The position numbers were made by a program, and so were the translations under genes. Shown one piece after another: positions 1-9,312 of a stretch of 40,239 bases of DNA (positions within the stretch are counted from its first letter, which is position 1; each line of letters starts with the position of its first letter). The notes beneath the pieces were generated by a model that worked only from the letters and a program-made list of their open reading frames with translations, was not told the DNA's origin and did not search any database. Source of the DNA: an uncultured Alphaproteobacteria bacterium (GTDB lineage: Bacteria; Pseudomonadota; Alphaproteobacteria; UBA828). The stretch spans positions 1 to 40,239 of the forward strand of contig CAJXFT010000011.1 in the NCBI GenBank assembly GCA_913053235.1, given 5' to 3'.

Positions 1-659
<659 letters not shown>

Positions 660-802
660 ATTTACTCCAGAGACTCCCCGCCGGTAGTCGCGTTTAACCC
701 GACTTGCGCCCCCCCTCCGGTATAACCGCACGAAATTTACGGAATAAGCGTGCCGCAAATTCCGGGCGCCATATGCCCAGGCCCCAACATTACATCAAAC
801 AA

Positions 803-834
803 CGCGCCGCCTCCAGAATTCCGGACGCGGCGCC
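803..834 (-). terminator. Hairpin after tsf, possible intrinsic terminator or attenuator
   Basis: On the minus strand, 13 nt past the tsf stop, GCGCCGC (833-827) pairs with GCGGCGC (810-804) around a 16-nt loop that can pair further (TCCGGAATTCTGGA is nearly self-complementary). GTTGTTTGATG follows, so the T-rich tail is weak. It may only attenuate transcription between tsf and pyrH. Confidence 0.45.
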
Positions 835-846
835 GGCGAAAAGCCG

Positions 847-1770
847 TTATTCGAGCTGTGCCGCTACTTCGGCGGCGAAATCGCTTTCTTCACGCTCGAT
901 ACCTTCTCCAAGCGCAAACCGCCTGATGCCGGTGACCGCGACGGGGCTGCCCAGATCCTTCGCCGCCTGCTCAATAACTTTTGCCACATTGGTTTCACCA
1001 TCGATGACAAAGGTCTGCTCGAGAAGGACAACTTCCTGATAATATTTGCGCAGCCGGCCATCCACCATTTTGTCGATGATTTCAGCCGGTTTGCCCGATC
1101 CCTCGGCCTGTTCGCGAAGCACCGCACGCTCGCGCGCCACATCGTCGCTGTCGAGATCCTGCACCGAAATCGCCTGCGGATTGGCCGCCGCCACATGCAT
1201 GGCGAGCTGATGTCCGAGTTGGCTCAAGGCAGCGCTGTCGCCGTCCGAGCGAATGGCCACCAAGGCGCCGATGCGGCCCAGTTCCGGCGCCGTTGCGGCA
1301 TGTATATAGCTGGCGACGACACCGCCATCGACCGACAATGCGGTGGCACGGCGAATATTTATGTTTTCTCCGATTGTCGATACGAGATGGACAATTTCCG
1401 CATCGACGCTGTGCCCCTTGCCGGGATAATCCGACGCCCGCAATTTGTCGATATCGCCGCCGCAACCCAGCGCCAGGGCCGCCACCTCGCGCACCGCGGC
1501 CTGAAAATCCTCGTTGCGCGAAACGAAATCGGTCTCGGAGTTTACTTCGACGAGCGCCGCCGAATTTTCACCGGCCGAGAGCCCGATAAGCCCTTCGGAC
1601 GCGACACGGCCCGCCTTTTTGGCGGCGGCGGCAAGACCCTGCGTGCGCAGCCAATCGACGGCCGCTTCGATGTCGCCAGAGGTTTCGCCCAGCGCCTTCT
1701 TGCAATCCATCATTCCAACGCCGGTTTTCTCGCGTAGTTCCTTGACCAGTGCTGCCGTGATATCGGCCAT
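847..1770 (-). CDS. tsf: Elongation factor Ts
   Basis: EF-Ts is the guanine nucleotide exchange factor that recycles EF-Tu from GDP to GTP during translation. The 307-residue product starts [20 protein letters not shown], followed by MDCKKAL, the canonical UBA-like N-terminal domain. The [10 protein letters not shown] signature (from residue 80) is the loop that contacts the EF-Tu G domain. The core and C-terminal dimerisation domains follow, and the length is normal for alphaproteobacteria. The ATG at 1770 is preceded by AGGAG at 1784-1780 with good spacing. It lies 64 bp downstream of rpsB and is probably co-transcribed with it. Confidence 0.98.
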   Translation of the reverse strand: MADITAALVKELREKTGVGMMDCKKALGETSGDIEAAVDWLRTQGLAAAAKKAGRVASEGLIGLSAGENSAALVEVNSETDFVSRNEDFQAAVREVAALALGCGGDIDKLRASDYPGKGHSVDAEIVHLVSTIGENINIRRATALSVDGGVVASYIHAATAPELGRIGALVAIRSDGDSAALSQLGHQLAMHVAAANPQAISVQDLDSDDVARERAVLREQAEGSGKPAEIIDKMVDGRLRKYYQEVVLLEQTFVIDGETNVAKVIEQAAKDLGSPVAVTGIRRFALGEGIEREESDFAAEVAAQLE

Positions 1771-1779
1771 GGTTGCTAT

Positions 1780-1784
1780 CTCCT
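1780..1784 (-). promoter_or_regulatory. Shine-Dalgarno of tsf
   Basis: AGGAG on the minus strand, 9 nt before the tsf ATG at 1770. It confirms the start codon. Confidence 0.8.
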
Positions 1785-1834
1785 CAACTCTTGCGCCGAC
1801 ATCCGCCAGCGCGTCCGCTTAAAAAAGTTATGTC

Positions 1835-2884
1835 CTACTCGCCGCTGCCGGGATTAGCGCCGGCGGCATCATCGGCTGGCGCGGCGGCGGGCTGTTCCTT
1901 GGCGTCATCCGTCGCTGCCGCTTCTGTGGCCGCTTCGGGGGCCGCTTCGGGCGCCGCCTTTGCCACAGGGGCCGCCGCGGGAGCCGCCGCCGCTTCGGGA
2001 GCCGCCTCTGCCACAGGGGCCGCCGCGGGAGCCGCCGCCACTTCGGGAAGCACCGCCGCTTCGGGAGCCGCCGCCGCTTCGGGAGCCGCCGCCGCCACAG
2101 AAGCCGCCACCGCTTCTTCCACGATGGCTGCTTCGGTCGGAATTTCTTCTACCGGCGCTTCCATTGATTCGCCGATATCGGCGCCGGAATCGGCCAATTC
2201 CTGTTGCAGGCCGTCAATAATCGCCCGCGCAAAGAGGTCGCAATAGAAATTCAACGCCCGGATGGCGTCATCGTTTCCGGGAATCGGATAGCTGATCAAT
2301 TCGGGATCGCAATTGCTGTCCACCACCGCGACGACGGGGATACCCAGTTTGCGCGCCTCCATGACGGCGATATCTTCTTTGTTGGTATCGATCACCACGA
2401 GTATATCGGGAACGCCGCCCATATCCTTGATGCCGCCCAGCGCGCGGTCCAACTTGTCGCGCCGGCGGGTGAGTTGAAGCACTTCTTTCTTGGTCAAACC
2501 GAGATTTTCATCGCCCAGCTGTTCCTCGAGAACGATCAGGGTTTTGATCGATCCGGAAACTGCTTTCCAGTTCGTCATCATGCCGCCAAGCCAGCGGTGA
2601 TTGACATAATATTGGCCGCATCGGCGCGCCGCATCGGCGACCGGCTCAGAGGCCTGGCGCTTGGTGCCGACGAACAGGATGCGCCCGCCGCCGGCGGCGA
2701 CGTCGCGCAGTGCCGACAATGCCTGATGAAACATCGGCACCGTTTGTTGCAGGTCGAGGATATGGACGCTGTTGCGCACGCCAAAAATATACGGACCCAT
2801 TTTCGGGTTCCAGCGGCGCGTTTGATGTCCGAAATGTACGCCCGCTTCCAACAACTGGCGCATGGTGAACTCTGGCAGAGCCAT
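1835..2884 (-). CDS. rpsB: 30S ribosomal protein S2 with long Ala/Pro/Glu-rich C-terminal tail
   Basis: S2 binds the 30S subunit head/body junction and is needed for S1 recruitment. I chose the ATG at 2884 ([20 protein letters not shown]) because it is the family's conserved N-terminus and GGAGAAGGAAA lies just upstream; the frame is open further upstream to 3049 but that part is not S2-like. Core signatures are [13 protein letters not shown] (17-29), FVGTKRQA (71-78), [10 protein letters not shown] (97-106) and [20 protein letters not shown]. The conserved fold ends near residue 230. Residues about 240-349 form a low-complexity tail of Ala, Pro, Glu and Val with a 16-residue repeat ([16 protein letters not shown] type). 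Escherichia coli S2 has 241 residues, so the tail adds about 100. The gene is followed by tsf. Confidence 0.97.
   Translation of the reverse strand: MALPEFTMRQLLEAGVHFGHQTRRWNPKMGPYIFGVRNSVHILDLQQTVPMFHQALSALRDVAAGGGRILFVGTKRQASEPVADAARRCGQYYVNHRWLGGMMTNWKAVSGSIKTLIVLEEQLGDENLGLTKKEVLQLTRRRDKLDRALGGIKDMGGVPDILVVIDTNKEDIAVMEARKLGIPVVAVVDSNCDPELISYPIPGNDDAIRALNFYCDLFARAIIDGLQQELADSGADIGESMEAPVEEIPTEAAIVEEAVAASVAAAAPEAAAAPEAAVLPEVAAAPAAAPVAEAAPEAAAAPAAAPVAKAAPEAAPEAATEAAATDDAKEQPAAAPADDAAGANPGSGE
1920..2110 (-). repeat. Tandem repeats encoding the S2 Ala/Pro/Glu tail
   Basis: Two 48-bp units begin at 1961 and 2009 on the plus strand. They are identical over the first 31 bases and nearly so over the next 10. 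Further 18-bp units (plus-strand GCTTCGGGAGCCGCCGCC) lie around 2056-2095. The period is a multiple of three, so copy-number change keeps the frame. They encode [11 protein letters not shown] and AAAPEAA type repeats in the rpsB C-terminus. Confidence 0.85.
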
Positions 2885-2920
2885 GAAATTTCCTTCTCCG
2901 GTTAAGCCTCCGCGGAGTTG

Positions 2921-2941
2921 GTCCGGAACAACTTGCCGGAC
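2921..2941 (-). promoter_or_regulatory. Hairpin in the rpsB leader
   Basis: On the minus strand GTCCGG (2941-2936) and CCGGAC (2926-2921) form a perfect 6-bp stem with a 9-nt loop, 37 nt before the rpsB start. Next to it, CTCCGCGGAG (2917-2908) is a 10-bp palindrome close to the SD. This could be a structured leader; a role in S2 autoregulation is inference only. Confidence 0.35.
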
Positions 2942-3020
2942 ACCGGAGCGGCGGACGCCATATACCGGCGTGCACCGCATATCCGCGTGCGAAATGCCCG
3001 CGCACCGCGCGGGTGCGAGA

Positions 3021-3049
3021 CAAATACCCCCGCCCAGCTCGCCGCGCAA
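3021..3049 (-). promoter_or_regulatory. Possible rpsB promoter
   Basis: Minus-strand TTGCGC (3049-3044), a 17-nt spacer, then TATTTG (3026-3021). An overlapping TTGACT lies at 3054-3049. The matches to the sigma-70 consensus are only partial. It would give an rpsB leader of about 130 nt. Confidence 0.3.
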
Positions 3050-3085
3050 GTCAAATCCCCGCCGCGCGAGCCAAAACAGAGCGAT

Positions 3086-6000
3086 TTACAGGTCGCGGAC
3101 CGCCAATATTCCGTCCAGCGCGCCGATTTCGGCGCGCACCGCCGGCGACAATGCGTAGCGCTCGCTCAGCCCCATTTCGACGTCACCGCGCCCGGGCGTC
3201 TTGACCAGGAAAACGATCCGCCCCGCCCCGGCGCCCTGGCGCTGCAATATGCTCCTGAGGGGGGCCAGTGGCGCCGACTCGCAAAAGTGAATTTCCAACC
3301 CCTTCATGCGGCCGACCGCCTGGAGCTCCAAATCGTCGGCGCTCTGAGCCGTCAGCTTGATCATTTCGCCTTCCGCCCGAATATTGGCGCGAACCAACAG
3401 GAAACGGCCGGGCTCCAGGAGCTCGCGCGCATCGCCGTAAGCTTCGTAAAAAAAAGCGACCTCGAAGCTGCCGCTCGGATCGGAAAGCTGTACGAAGGCG
3501 AAACGGCGCCCGTTCGAATCCCGCTCCTGCACGTTGAGAACGACTCCCGCCACATTAATGCTGGTCTTGCCTTCATCGGCGCGCTCCAGGAATTGTGCGC
3601 AAGCGGTGACCCGCAAAGCCTTGAGAACCGTGTCATAGGCTTCGAGCGGATGGGCGGAGAGATAGAAGCCAATGGCTTCCTGTTCGTAATTCAAACGCTC
3701 GAGCGGCGGCCAGTCGGCAACATCCGCCAATGTCGGCTCGGGCATGCCCATATTCGGCCCGGCGCCGAACAGTGAATCCTGGTCGCTGTTGCGCTCGGCG
3801 CTCTCGGCGTGGCGCAACAACATTTCCACCGCTTCAAACAGCTTGCGGCGGCTCGGCTCCAGCATATCGAAGGCGCCGGCGCGCACCAAATTTTCGAGCT
3901 GGCGCTTGTTGACCACGCCGGCACCGAGCCGTGTGGCGAAATCGATGACGCTCTCGTAGGGACCGTTGGCTTGGCGCTCGGCGACAACCGCGCGCATCGC
4001 CCCATCGCCGACATTCCTGATCGCCGCCAAGGCGTAGCGAATCGCCGGACTGCCTCCTTGCGCCGGCAATTCGACCGTAAAATTGACTCCCGACGCATTG
4101 ATATCGGGCGCCAGCAGTGAAATGCCGATGCGCTCCAGCTCCTGGCGGAAAGCGGCCAGCTTATCGGTGTCGCGAAGTTCGAAGGACATCGACGCCGCCA
4201 TGAATTCGACCGCGTGATTGGCCTTGAAATAAGCGGTCTGATAGGCGACCAGCGCATAGGCGGCGGCGTGCGATTTGTTGAAGCCGTAATCGGCGAACCT
4301 GGCGACCAATTCAAAAATTTGGCTGGCCTGCGCCTTGGCGACACCTTTCTCGACGGCGCCGTTGACGAATGTTTCGCGCTGCGCATCCATTTCCGATTTG
4401 ATTTTCTTGCCCATCGCGCGGCGCAGCAGATCGGCGGCGCCGAGGCTATATCCGGCCAGCACCTGCGCGATCTGCATGACCTGCTCCTGATATACGATGA
4501 CGCCATAGGTTTCGCGCAATATCTCGACCAGGCTGTCATGCATGTAGTCGGGCTCTTCTTCGCCATGCTTGCAGGCGATGAATTTGGGAATGTTGCCCAT
4601 CGGCCCCGGCCGGTAGAGGGCGACAAGGGCGATGATGTCCTCGAAGGTATCGGGCCGCATGCCGCGCAAGACGTCGCGCATGCCCGAGCTTTCCAACTGA
4701 AACACCCCCATCGAGGCGCCGTGCCCGAGCATCTCATAGGTCGGCCCGTCATCGAGCGGCAGCGTGTCCAGTTCGAGTACCGTCCCGCCCTCTTGCAACA
4801 GCCGGCAGGCATATTCGAGGACGCTCAAGGTCTTCAGGCCGAGAAAATCGAACTTCACCAGCCCCGCGCGTTCGACATATTTCATCGAATATTGCGTCAC
4901 CGGCATTTCCGATCTGGGATCGCGGTAGAGCGGAACGAGTTCGTGCAACGGCCTGTCGCCGATCACCACGCCGGCGGCATGGGTCGAGGCATGACGGTAG
5001 AGGCCCTCCAGTTGCAGGGCGATATCGAGCAGGCGCGGCACCGCCGCGTCTTCCTTCTTCATCACCTCGAACTGCGGTTCACTGTCGATCGCCTGCTTCA
5101 GGCTGACCGGTTTGGCCGGATTGTAAGGCACCAGTTTGGACAGCCGGTCGACCTGGCGGTAAGGCAGGTCCATGACGCGCCCAACATCTCGAATGACGGC
5201 GCGCGCCTGAAGCTTGCCGAAGGTGATGATTTGCGCCACCCGCTCGCGGCCATATTTTTCGCAAACATGTTCGATGACGCGGTCGCGCCGCTCCTGGCAG
5301 AAATCGATGTCGAAATCCGGCATCGACACGCGCTCGGGATTGAGAAATCTCTCGAACAGCAAGCCGAAACGCAAGGGGTCCAGATCGGTAATGGTGAGCG
5401 CCCAGGCGACCACCGAGCCGGCGCCCGAGCCCCTGCCCGGTCCGACCGGTATATTCTCCGACTTTGCCCAGTGGATGAATTCCGCGACGATGAGAAAATA
5501 GCCGGGATATTTCATATCGGTGATGACGCCGAGCTCGAAATCGAGGCGTTGGCGATAGGGTTTTGCCGCGGCTTCCCTCTCCTCGCCCGACATTTCCGCT
5601 TTGTACACATTGCGCTCAAGACGGCGGTCGAGGCCGTCTTCCGCCTGGGCGCGCAACGCGTCCGCCTCCGACATCCCATCCGCCATCGGGAAGGCGGGTA
5701 AGATCGGCGCGTGCTCCGGCGCCATAAAGGCGCAGCGCCGCGCCACGGTCAGGGTATTGTCCACCGCTTCAGGCAAATCGGCGAACAATTCGCACATATC
5801 CTCGGCCGGCCGGAAACAATGATCCGGCGTCAGGCGGGTGCGCTCCTGATCGTCGATATGGGCACCCTCGGCAATGCACATCAGCGCGTCATGCGCCTGG
5901 TATTTATCGCGCGGGCCGAAATAGACGTCGTTGGTCGCCAGCAGCGGCAGGCCTTGTGCATAGGCAAGATCGACCAGCGCCGCCTCGATGCGCGCTTCGT

Positions 6001-6553
6001 CATTCATGCCGTGGCGCATCAGTTCAATATAGAAACGGTCGGGGAAAATCTCGGCGAGACGCGCCGAAATCTCGCGCGCGGCATCATCCTGGCCTTGCAA
6101 CAGGAGGGCGCCGAGCGGCCCGCGCGGCCCGCCGGAAAGCGCCAGCAGCCCGTCTGAATGCGCGGCCAGACAATCCAGATCGATTTGCGGCGTCTCGCCG
6201 CTCGGCGTTTGCAAATGGGCGATGCTGGACAGCGCCATGAGGTTGCGCCAACCGGTTTCATTTTGCACCAGGAATGCCGGCCAATAGGGTTCTTCCGCGC
6301 GCGTCTGCCGCCGGCTCTTTTCGCTCGATTTCCGGCGCAGCGCCAACTCACACCCCAATATCGGCTGCACACCAGATTTCCGGCACGCCGCGGAAAATTC
6401 GAGCGCGCCGAACAAATTGTTCCTGTCCGTCATCGCCACCGCCGGCATGCACTCAGCGCGGCAGAGATCGGCAAGCTCGTCTATCTTGATCGCGCCTTCC
6501 GAAAGCGAGTAGGCGGTATGAACGCGGAGATGGATGTAATTGGCGTGGCTCAT
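3086..6553 (-). CDS. dnaE: DNA polymerase III subunit alpha
   Basis: DnaE is the replicative polymerase subunit, a C-family polymerase. I prefer the ATG at 6553 (MSHANYIHLRVHTAYSLSEG), the family N-terminus; a GTG at 6568 would add only five residues and has no SD. The product has about 1155 residues. In order it shows the PHP domain (HLRVHTAYSLSEGAIK), the polymerase core with GPGRGSGAGS and the catalytic PDFDIDF near residues 412-418 (acidic residues for Mg2+ binding), and the fingers region (YRPGPMGNIP, YQEQVMQIA). The tandem HhH, the clamp-binding motif QDSLFG and a C-terminal OB fold (INVAGVVLNVQERDSNG) follow. The gene ends 201 bp before the rpsB start. It is transcribed divergently from the PPOX gene. 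Confidence 0.98.
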   Translation of the reverse strand: MSHANYIHLRVHTAYSLSEGAIKIDELADLCRAECMPAVAMTDRNNLFGALEFSAACRKSGVQPILGCELALRRKSSEKSRRQTRAEEPYWPAFLVQNETGWRNLMALSSIAHLQTPSGETPQIDLDCLAAHSDGLLALSGGPRGPLGALLLQGQDDAAREISARLAEIFPDRFYIELMRHGMNDEARIEAALVDLAYAQGLPLLATNDVYFGPRDKYQAHDALMCIAEGAHIDDQERTRLTPDHCFRPAEDMCELFADLPEAVDNTLTVARRCAFMAPEHAPILPAFPMADGMSEADALRAQAEDGLDRRLERNVYKAEMSGEEREAAAKPYRQRLDFELGVITDMKYPGYFLIVAEFIHWAKSENIPVGPGRGSGAGSVVAWALTITDLDPLRFGLLFERFLNPERVSMPDFDIDFCQERRDRVIEHVCEKYGRERVAQIITFGKLQARAVIRDVGRVMDLPYRQVDRLSKLVPYNPAKPVSLKQAIDSEPQFEVMKKEDAAVPRLLDIALQLEGLYRHASTHAAGVVIGDRPLHELVPLYRDPRSEMPVTQYSMKYVERAGLVKFDFLGLKTLSVLEYACRLLQEGGTVLELDTLPLDDGPTYEMLGHGASMGVFQLESSGMRDVLRGMRPDTFEDIIALVALYRPGPMGNIPKFIACKHGEEEPDYMHDSLVEILRETYGVIVYQEQVMQIAQVLAGYSLGAADLLRRAMGKKIKSEMDAQRETFVNGAVEKGVAKAQASQIFELVARFADYGFNKSHAAAYALVAYQTAYFKANHAVEFMAASMSFELRDTDKLAAFRQELERIGISLLAPDINASGVNFTVELPAQGGSPAIRYALAAIRNVGDGAMRAVVAERQANGPYESVIDFATRLGAGVVNKRQLENLVRAGAFDMLEPSRRKLFEAVEMLLRHAESAERNSDQDSLFGAGPNMGMPEPTLADVADWPPLERLNYEQEAIGFYLSAHPLEAYDTVLKALRVTACAQFLERADEGKTSINVAGVVLNVQERDSNGRRFAFVQLSDPSGSFEVAFFYEAYGDARELLEPGRFLLVRANIRAEGEMIKLTAQSADDLELQAVGRMKGLEIHFCESAPLAPLRSILQRQGAGAGRIVFLVKTPGRGDVEMGLSERYALSPAVRAEIGALDGILAVRDL

Positions 6554-6638
6554 GGGCCCGACTCGCACTGAATGGAAGCAGTTATTGATTCCATATCGCG
6601 GGGCGGATTGTCACGCTGTAATCGACCCCCATGAGCCG

Positions 6639-6668
6639 TTGGCAGCCGCCCCGGAGCGCTGATATACT
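6639..6668 (+). promoter_or_regulatory. Candidate promoter of the PPOX flavoprotein gene
   Basis: TTGGCA (6639-6644), an 18-nt spacer, then TATACT (6663-6668), close to sigma-70 consensus. The expected start is near 6675, giving a short leader with GAGGT at 6691-6695 before the gene. Confidence 0.6.
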
Positions 6669-6688
6669 CAGGGTCAACGCGAGATCAA
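6661..6688 (-). promoter_or_regulatory. Candidate dnaE promoter
   Basis: Minus-strand TTGATC (6688-6683), a 16-nt spacer, then TATATC (6666-6661). Transcription would start near 6654, about 100 nt before dnaE. Its -10 overlaps the -10 of the opposing promoter. Confidence 0.4.
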
Positions 6689-6697
6689 ACGAGGTAG

Positions 6698-7351
6698 ATG
6701 ATGGCGGATCAGGATTCCAACAAGGAAATCGCAAGCGAAAGCGAGCTCAGAAGCAATTTTGGCGAGCCGATGGAGCTCGCCCTTCTCAAACAGCTCCCCA
6801 AGCTTGATGTGCATTGCAAGGATTTCATATCGCGCTCACCGTTTCTTTGCATCGGCACCAGCGCGGCGGATGGCAGGGCGGATGTTTCGCCGCGCGGCGA
6901 CCCGCCGGGATTCGTGCAGATATTGGACGACAACACCATTTTCATTCCCGATCGGCCGGGCAATAACCGCCTCGACACCATGAGCAATATCGTTGCCAAT
7001 CCGGATGTCGGGCTGTTGTTCCTGATCCCCGGCTTTGAAGACACGTTGCGCGTCAACGGCAAGGCCAAGATCGTGCAGGACCAGGAAATTCTCGAACGCT
7101 GCGCCGTCAACCGCAAGGTGCCGGCCCTGGGAATCATGGTCGAGGTCAACGAAGCCTATTTGCATTGCGCCAAGGCGATGCGACGATCCAAGCTGTGGAA
7201 AGCGGAAAGCCAGCAGGACCGCAAGGAAATGCCGACATTGGCGCAAATGATCCTGGAACAGGTGGCAACGCCGGAGAAACCGCCGACCGAGGAAGAAATC
7301 AAGGAAGGCGACGATTTCATCGAGGACAATTACAAGACCGGCCTCTATTAA
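6698..7351 (+). CDS. PPOX-type (pyridoxamine 5'-phosphate oxidase-like) FMN-binding protein
   Basis: This is the only clear plus-strand gene in the window and encodes 217 residues. The sequence fits the split-barrel PPOX superfamily of FMN- or F420-binding proteins, in particular the DR_2398/MSMEG_1061-like group. Recognisable parts are FISRSPFLCIGTSAADGRADVSPRG, whose SPRG turn is typical, then FIPDRPGNNRLDTMSNIVAN, which holds the flavin-phosphate-contacting arginines, and GLLFLIPG with RVNGKAKI. The C-terminus (about 185-217) is acidic and probably disordered. Two ATGs lie in tandem (6698 and 6701); the second is better spaced from GAGGT at 6691. The true substrate is unknown, and classical PdxH activity should not be assumed. 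It converges on lolD with a 14-bp gap. Confidence 0.85.
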   Translation: MMADQDSNKEIASESELRSNFGEPMELALLKQLPKLDVHCKDFISRSPFLCIGTSAADGRADVSPRGDPPGFVQILDDNTIFIPDRPGNNRLDTMSNIVANPDVGLLFLIPGFEDTLRVNGKAKIVQDQEILERCAVNRKVPALGIMVEVNEAYLHCAKAMRRSKLWKAESQQDRKEMPTLAQMILEQVATPEKPPTEEEIKEGDDFIEDNYKTGLY

Positions 7352-7365
7352 AGCCGATACGCCGC

Positions 7366-8055
7366 TTACCGTTGCTCGCTAAGAACGCCGTTGTCGAGCG
7401 CCACATGGCGATCCATGCGCGCCGCGAGGTCGAGATTATGGGTGGCTATGAGCGCCGCCAATCCGCTGTCGCGCACGGCCGCCAATAAGGCGTCGAATAC
7501 CGATTCCGCGTTTTCCTGATCGAGATTGCCGGTCGGCTCGTCGGCCAGCAATAGGAGCGGCTGATTGGCGAGGGCGCGGGCGATCGCCACGCGCTGCTGC
7601 TCTCCGCCCGACATCTGCGCCGGGCGGTGGTTTTTGCGCCCCGATATATCCAGCCTGGCCAACAGATCATTGGCGCGCTGGCGCGCCCGGCGTTTGCCGG
7701 CGCCAGCGATCATTTGCGGCAGCATGACATTCTCGCGCGCCGTGAATTCGGGCAGAAGATGATGAAACTGATAGACAAAGCCGAGCTTCTCGCGCCGCGC
7801 CCGGGTGCGTTGGCGCTCCGACATGGCGGCGCATGAAACTCCGGCGATGCTGATATCACCGCCATCCGGCTGTTCGAGCAGCCCGGCCAATTGCAGGAGG
7901 GTTGATTTGCCCGAGCCCGACGGGCCGGTAAGCGCCACCACCTCGCCGCCGGCGATGGCGAACGACACCCCGCGCAACACTTCGATGGCGGCGCCGCCCT
8001 GATGGAAGGTACGCCGCAGGTTGCCGAGCTCGAGCACGGGCGCGCCCTCAGTCAT
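7366..8055 (-). CDS. lolD: Lipoprotein-releasing ABC transporter ATP-binding protein
   Basis: LolD powers release of outer-membrane lipoproteins from the inner membrane to the periplasmic carrier LolA. I chose the ATG at 8055 ([17 protein letters not shown]), which gives 229 residues, the usual length, and is preceded by GGTGGAGG. It overlaps the lolC stop by 8 bp, so the two are translationally linked. ABC motifs are Walker [10 protein letters not shown] (44-52), the Q-loop glutamine in [11 protein letters not shown] (about 96), signature MSGGEQQR (148-155; Met replaces the usual Leu), Walker B LLLLADE (167-173) and the H-loop in ATHNLDLA. It is the last gene of the proS-lolC-lolD unit and converges on the PPOX gene. 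Confidence 0.95.
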   Translation of the reverse strand: MTEGAPVLELGNLRRTFHQGGAAIEVLRGVSFAIAGGEVVALTGPSGSGKSTLLQLAGLLEQPDGGDISIAGVSCAAMSERQRTRARREKLGFVYQFHHLLPEFTARENVMLPQMIAGAGKRRARQRANDLLARLDISGRKNHRPAQMSGGEQQRVAIARALANQPLLLLADEPTGNLDQENAESVFDALLAAVRDSGLAALIATHNLDLAARMDRHVALDNGVLSEQR

Positions 8056-9292
8056 GGCGCAGCGCCTCCACCGGGTCGATGCGCGCCGCCCGCCACGCCG
8101 GATAGAGCGTCGCCAGAAATGACAGGGCGAGCGCGACGATGGCCACGACGGCAATTTCGCCGCCGTCGATGCGGGTCGGCAATTGCGAGAGAAAATAGAA
8201 TTCATGCGGAAAGAGGCGCGTGCCGAACAGGTTTTCGACGGCCTCGCGAATGGGCTCGATGTAAATGGCGAAGAGAATGCCGCCGACGACGCCGACCAGC
8301 GTGCCGACGATGCCGATAAGGGCGCCGTTCATGAAGAATATGCGCATGATTTGGCCGCGCGTGGCGCCGACGGTGCGCAAGATGGCGATCTGCCGCCCCT
8401 TGCTTTTCACCAGCATGATCATGCTCGAAATGATGTTGAACGCGGCGACCAGGACGATCAGCATCAGGATGAGGAACATCACCCTCTGCTCGACCTCGAG
8501 GACGCTGAAATAGGTGGCGTTTATTTGCTGCCAATCGCTCAGCCTGACATCCCTTCCAAGCGCCTGCCAAAGAGCCGGCCGCAATTCGCGCACGCGGTCC
8601 GGATTGTCGGCGGTGATCTCCAGCGAAGACACCGAGTCGCGAAATTTGAAATGAATTTGCGCCAGCCTGAGCGGCATGAAAATAAAGCCGCTGTCATACT
8701 CGGACATATCGACATTGAAGGTGCCGACGATCTCATAGGCGCGGGCGCGCGGAACGCTGCCAAAGGCGGTCGCCGTCACCGAGGGCGCGATGAGGCGAAT
8801 CGAATCGCCGATTTCAAGCCGCAATTTGTTGGCCAGGCGATGGCCGACGATGACGCCCTCGCCATTCGAATAAGGTTGAATCGCGCCGGCGGTCAGACCG
8901 TGCATCACGCGCTCCTTGCGCGCCAGGTTGGGCGCCGAAATGCCGTAGACAAGGGCGCCGGTGACACCGCGCCGGCCGCGCGCCAGGACTTCCGCCCGGA
9001 TCACCGGTGCCGCGGTCTCGACCCCTTCGACGGCGCGCGCTTTCTCGGCCAGGGGGCCGTAATCATATATCGCGCCGTCAAGCGCGCGCACCACGACATG
9101 CGGTTGCAGCCCGAGCACGCGGGTCAGCAATTCCTCGCGAAAGCCGCCCATCACGGACATCACGACGATCAGCGTAAAGACGCCAAAAGCAATGCCGAGG
9201 AGCGAGAACATGGCGACCAGGAATGTGAAAGTCTCCCGGCGTCCCGGCCAGAGATAGCGCAGCGCGACCATTCTCTCGAAAGTGGAAAGCAT
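8048..9292 (-). CDS. lolC: Lipoprotein-releasing ABC transporter permease (LolC/LolE family)
   Basis: This is the membrane subunit of the lipoprotein-release transporter, 414 residues. It has an N-terminal membrane segment (about 22-46, [20 protein letters not shown]), then a large periplasmic domain (about 47-265). Three C-terminal membrane segments follow ([20 protein letters not shown], the stretch around [20 protein letters not shown], and [18 protein letters not shown]). The ending [14 protein letters not shown] is the FtsX/MacB-type signature of the family. Only one permease gene is present with lolD, as is common in alphaproteobacteria where a single LolC/E-like (LolF-type) protein may form a homodimer. 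Which subunit name fits best cannot be decided from this window. Confidence 0.94.
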   Translation of the reverse strand: MLSTFERMVALRYLWPGRRETFTFLVAMFSLLGIAFGVFTLIVVMSVMGGFREELLTRVLGLQPHVVVRALDGAIYDYGPLAEKARAVEGVETAAPVIRAEVLARGRRGVTGALVYGISAPNLARKERVMHGLTAGAIQPYSNGEGVIVGHRLANKLRLEIGDSIRLIAPSVTATAFGSVPRARAYEIVGTFNVDMSEYDSGFIFMPLRLAQIHFKFRDSVSSLEITADNPDRVRELRPALWQALGRDVRLSDWQQINATYFSVLEVEQRVMFLILMLIVLVAAFNIISSMIMLVKSKGRQIAILRTVGATRGQIMRIFFMNGALIGIVGTLVGVVGGILFAIYIEPIREAVENLFGTRLFPHEFYFLSQLPTRIDGGEIAVVAIVALALSFLATLYPAWRAARIDPVEALRHD

Positions 9293-9312
9293 GCGGGGTT
9301 TCCGAAGCCGTA

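Noticed and set aside
3001-3017. Hairpin CGCACC-GCGCG-GGTGCG as a dnaE terminator
   Set aside because: The stem is perfect but no T-rich tract follows on the minus strand, so I do not call it an intrinsic terminator.
2885-3049. N-terminal extension of S2 to an upstream start
   Set aside because: The frame is open, but the added residues are Cys/Arg-rich and unlike S2, while MALPEF at 2884 is the family start with a good SD. Similar upstream extensions of nuoB, nuoC, nuoE, nuoG, rnj, birA and lolD were rejected on the same grounds.
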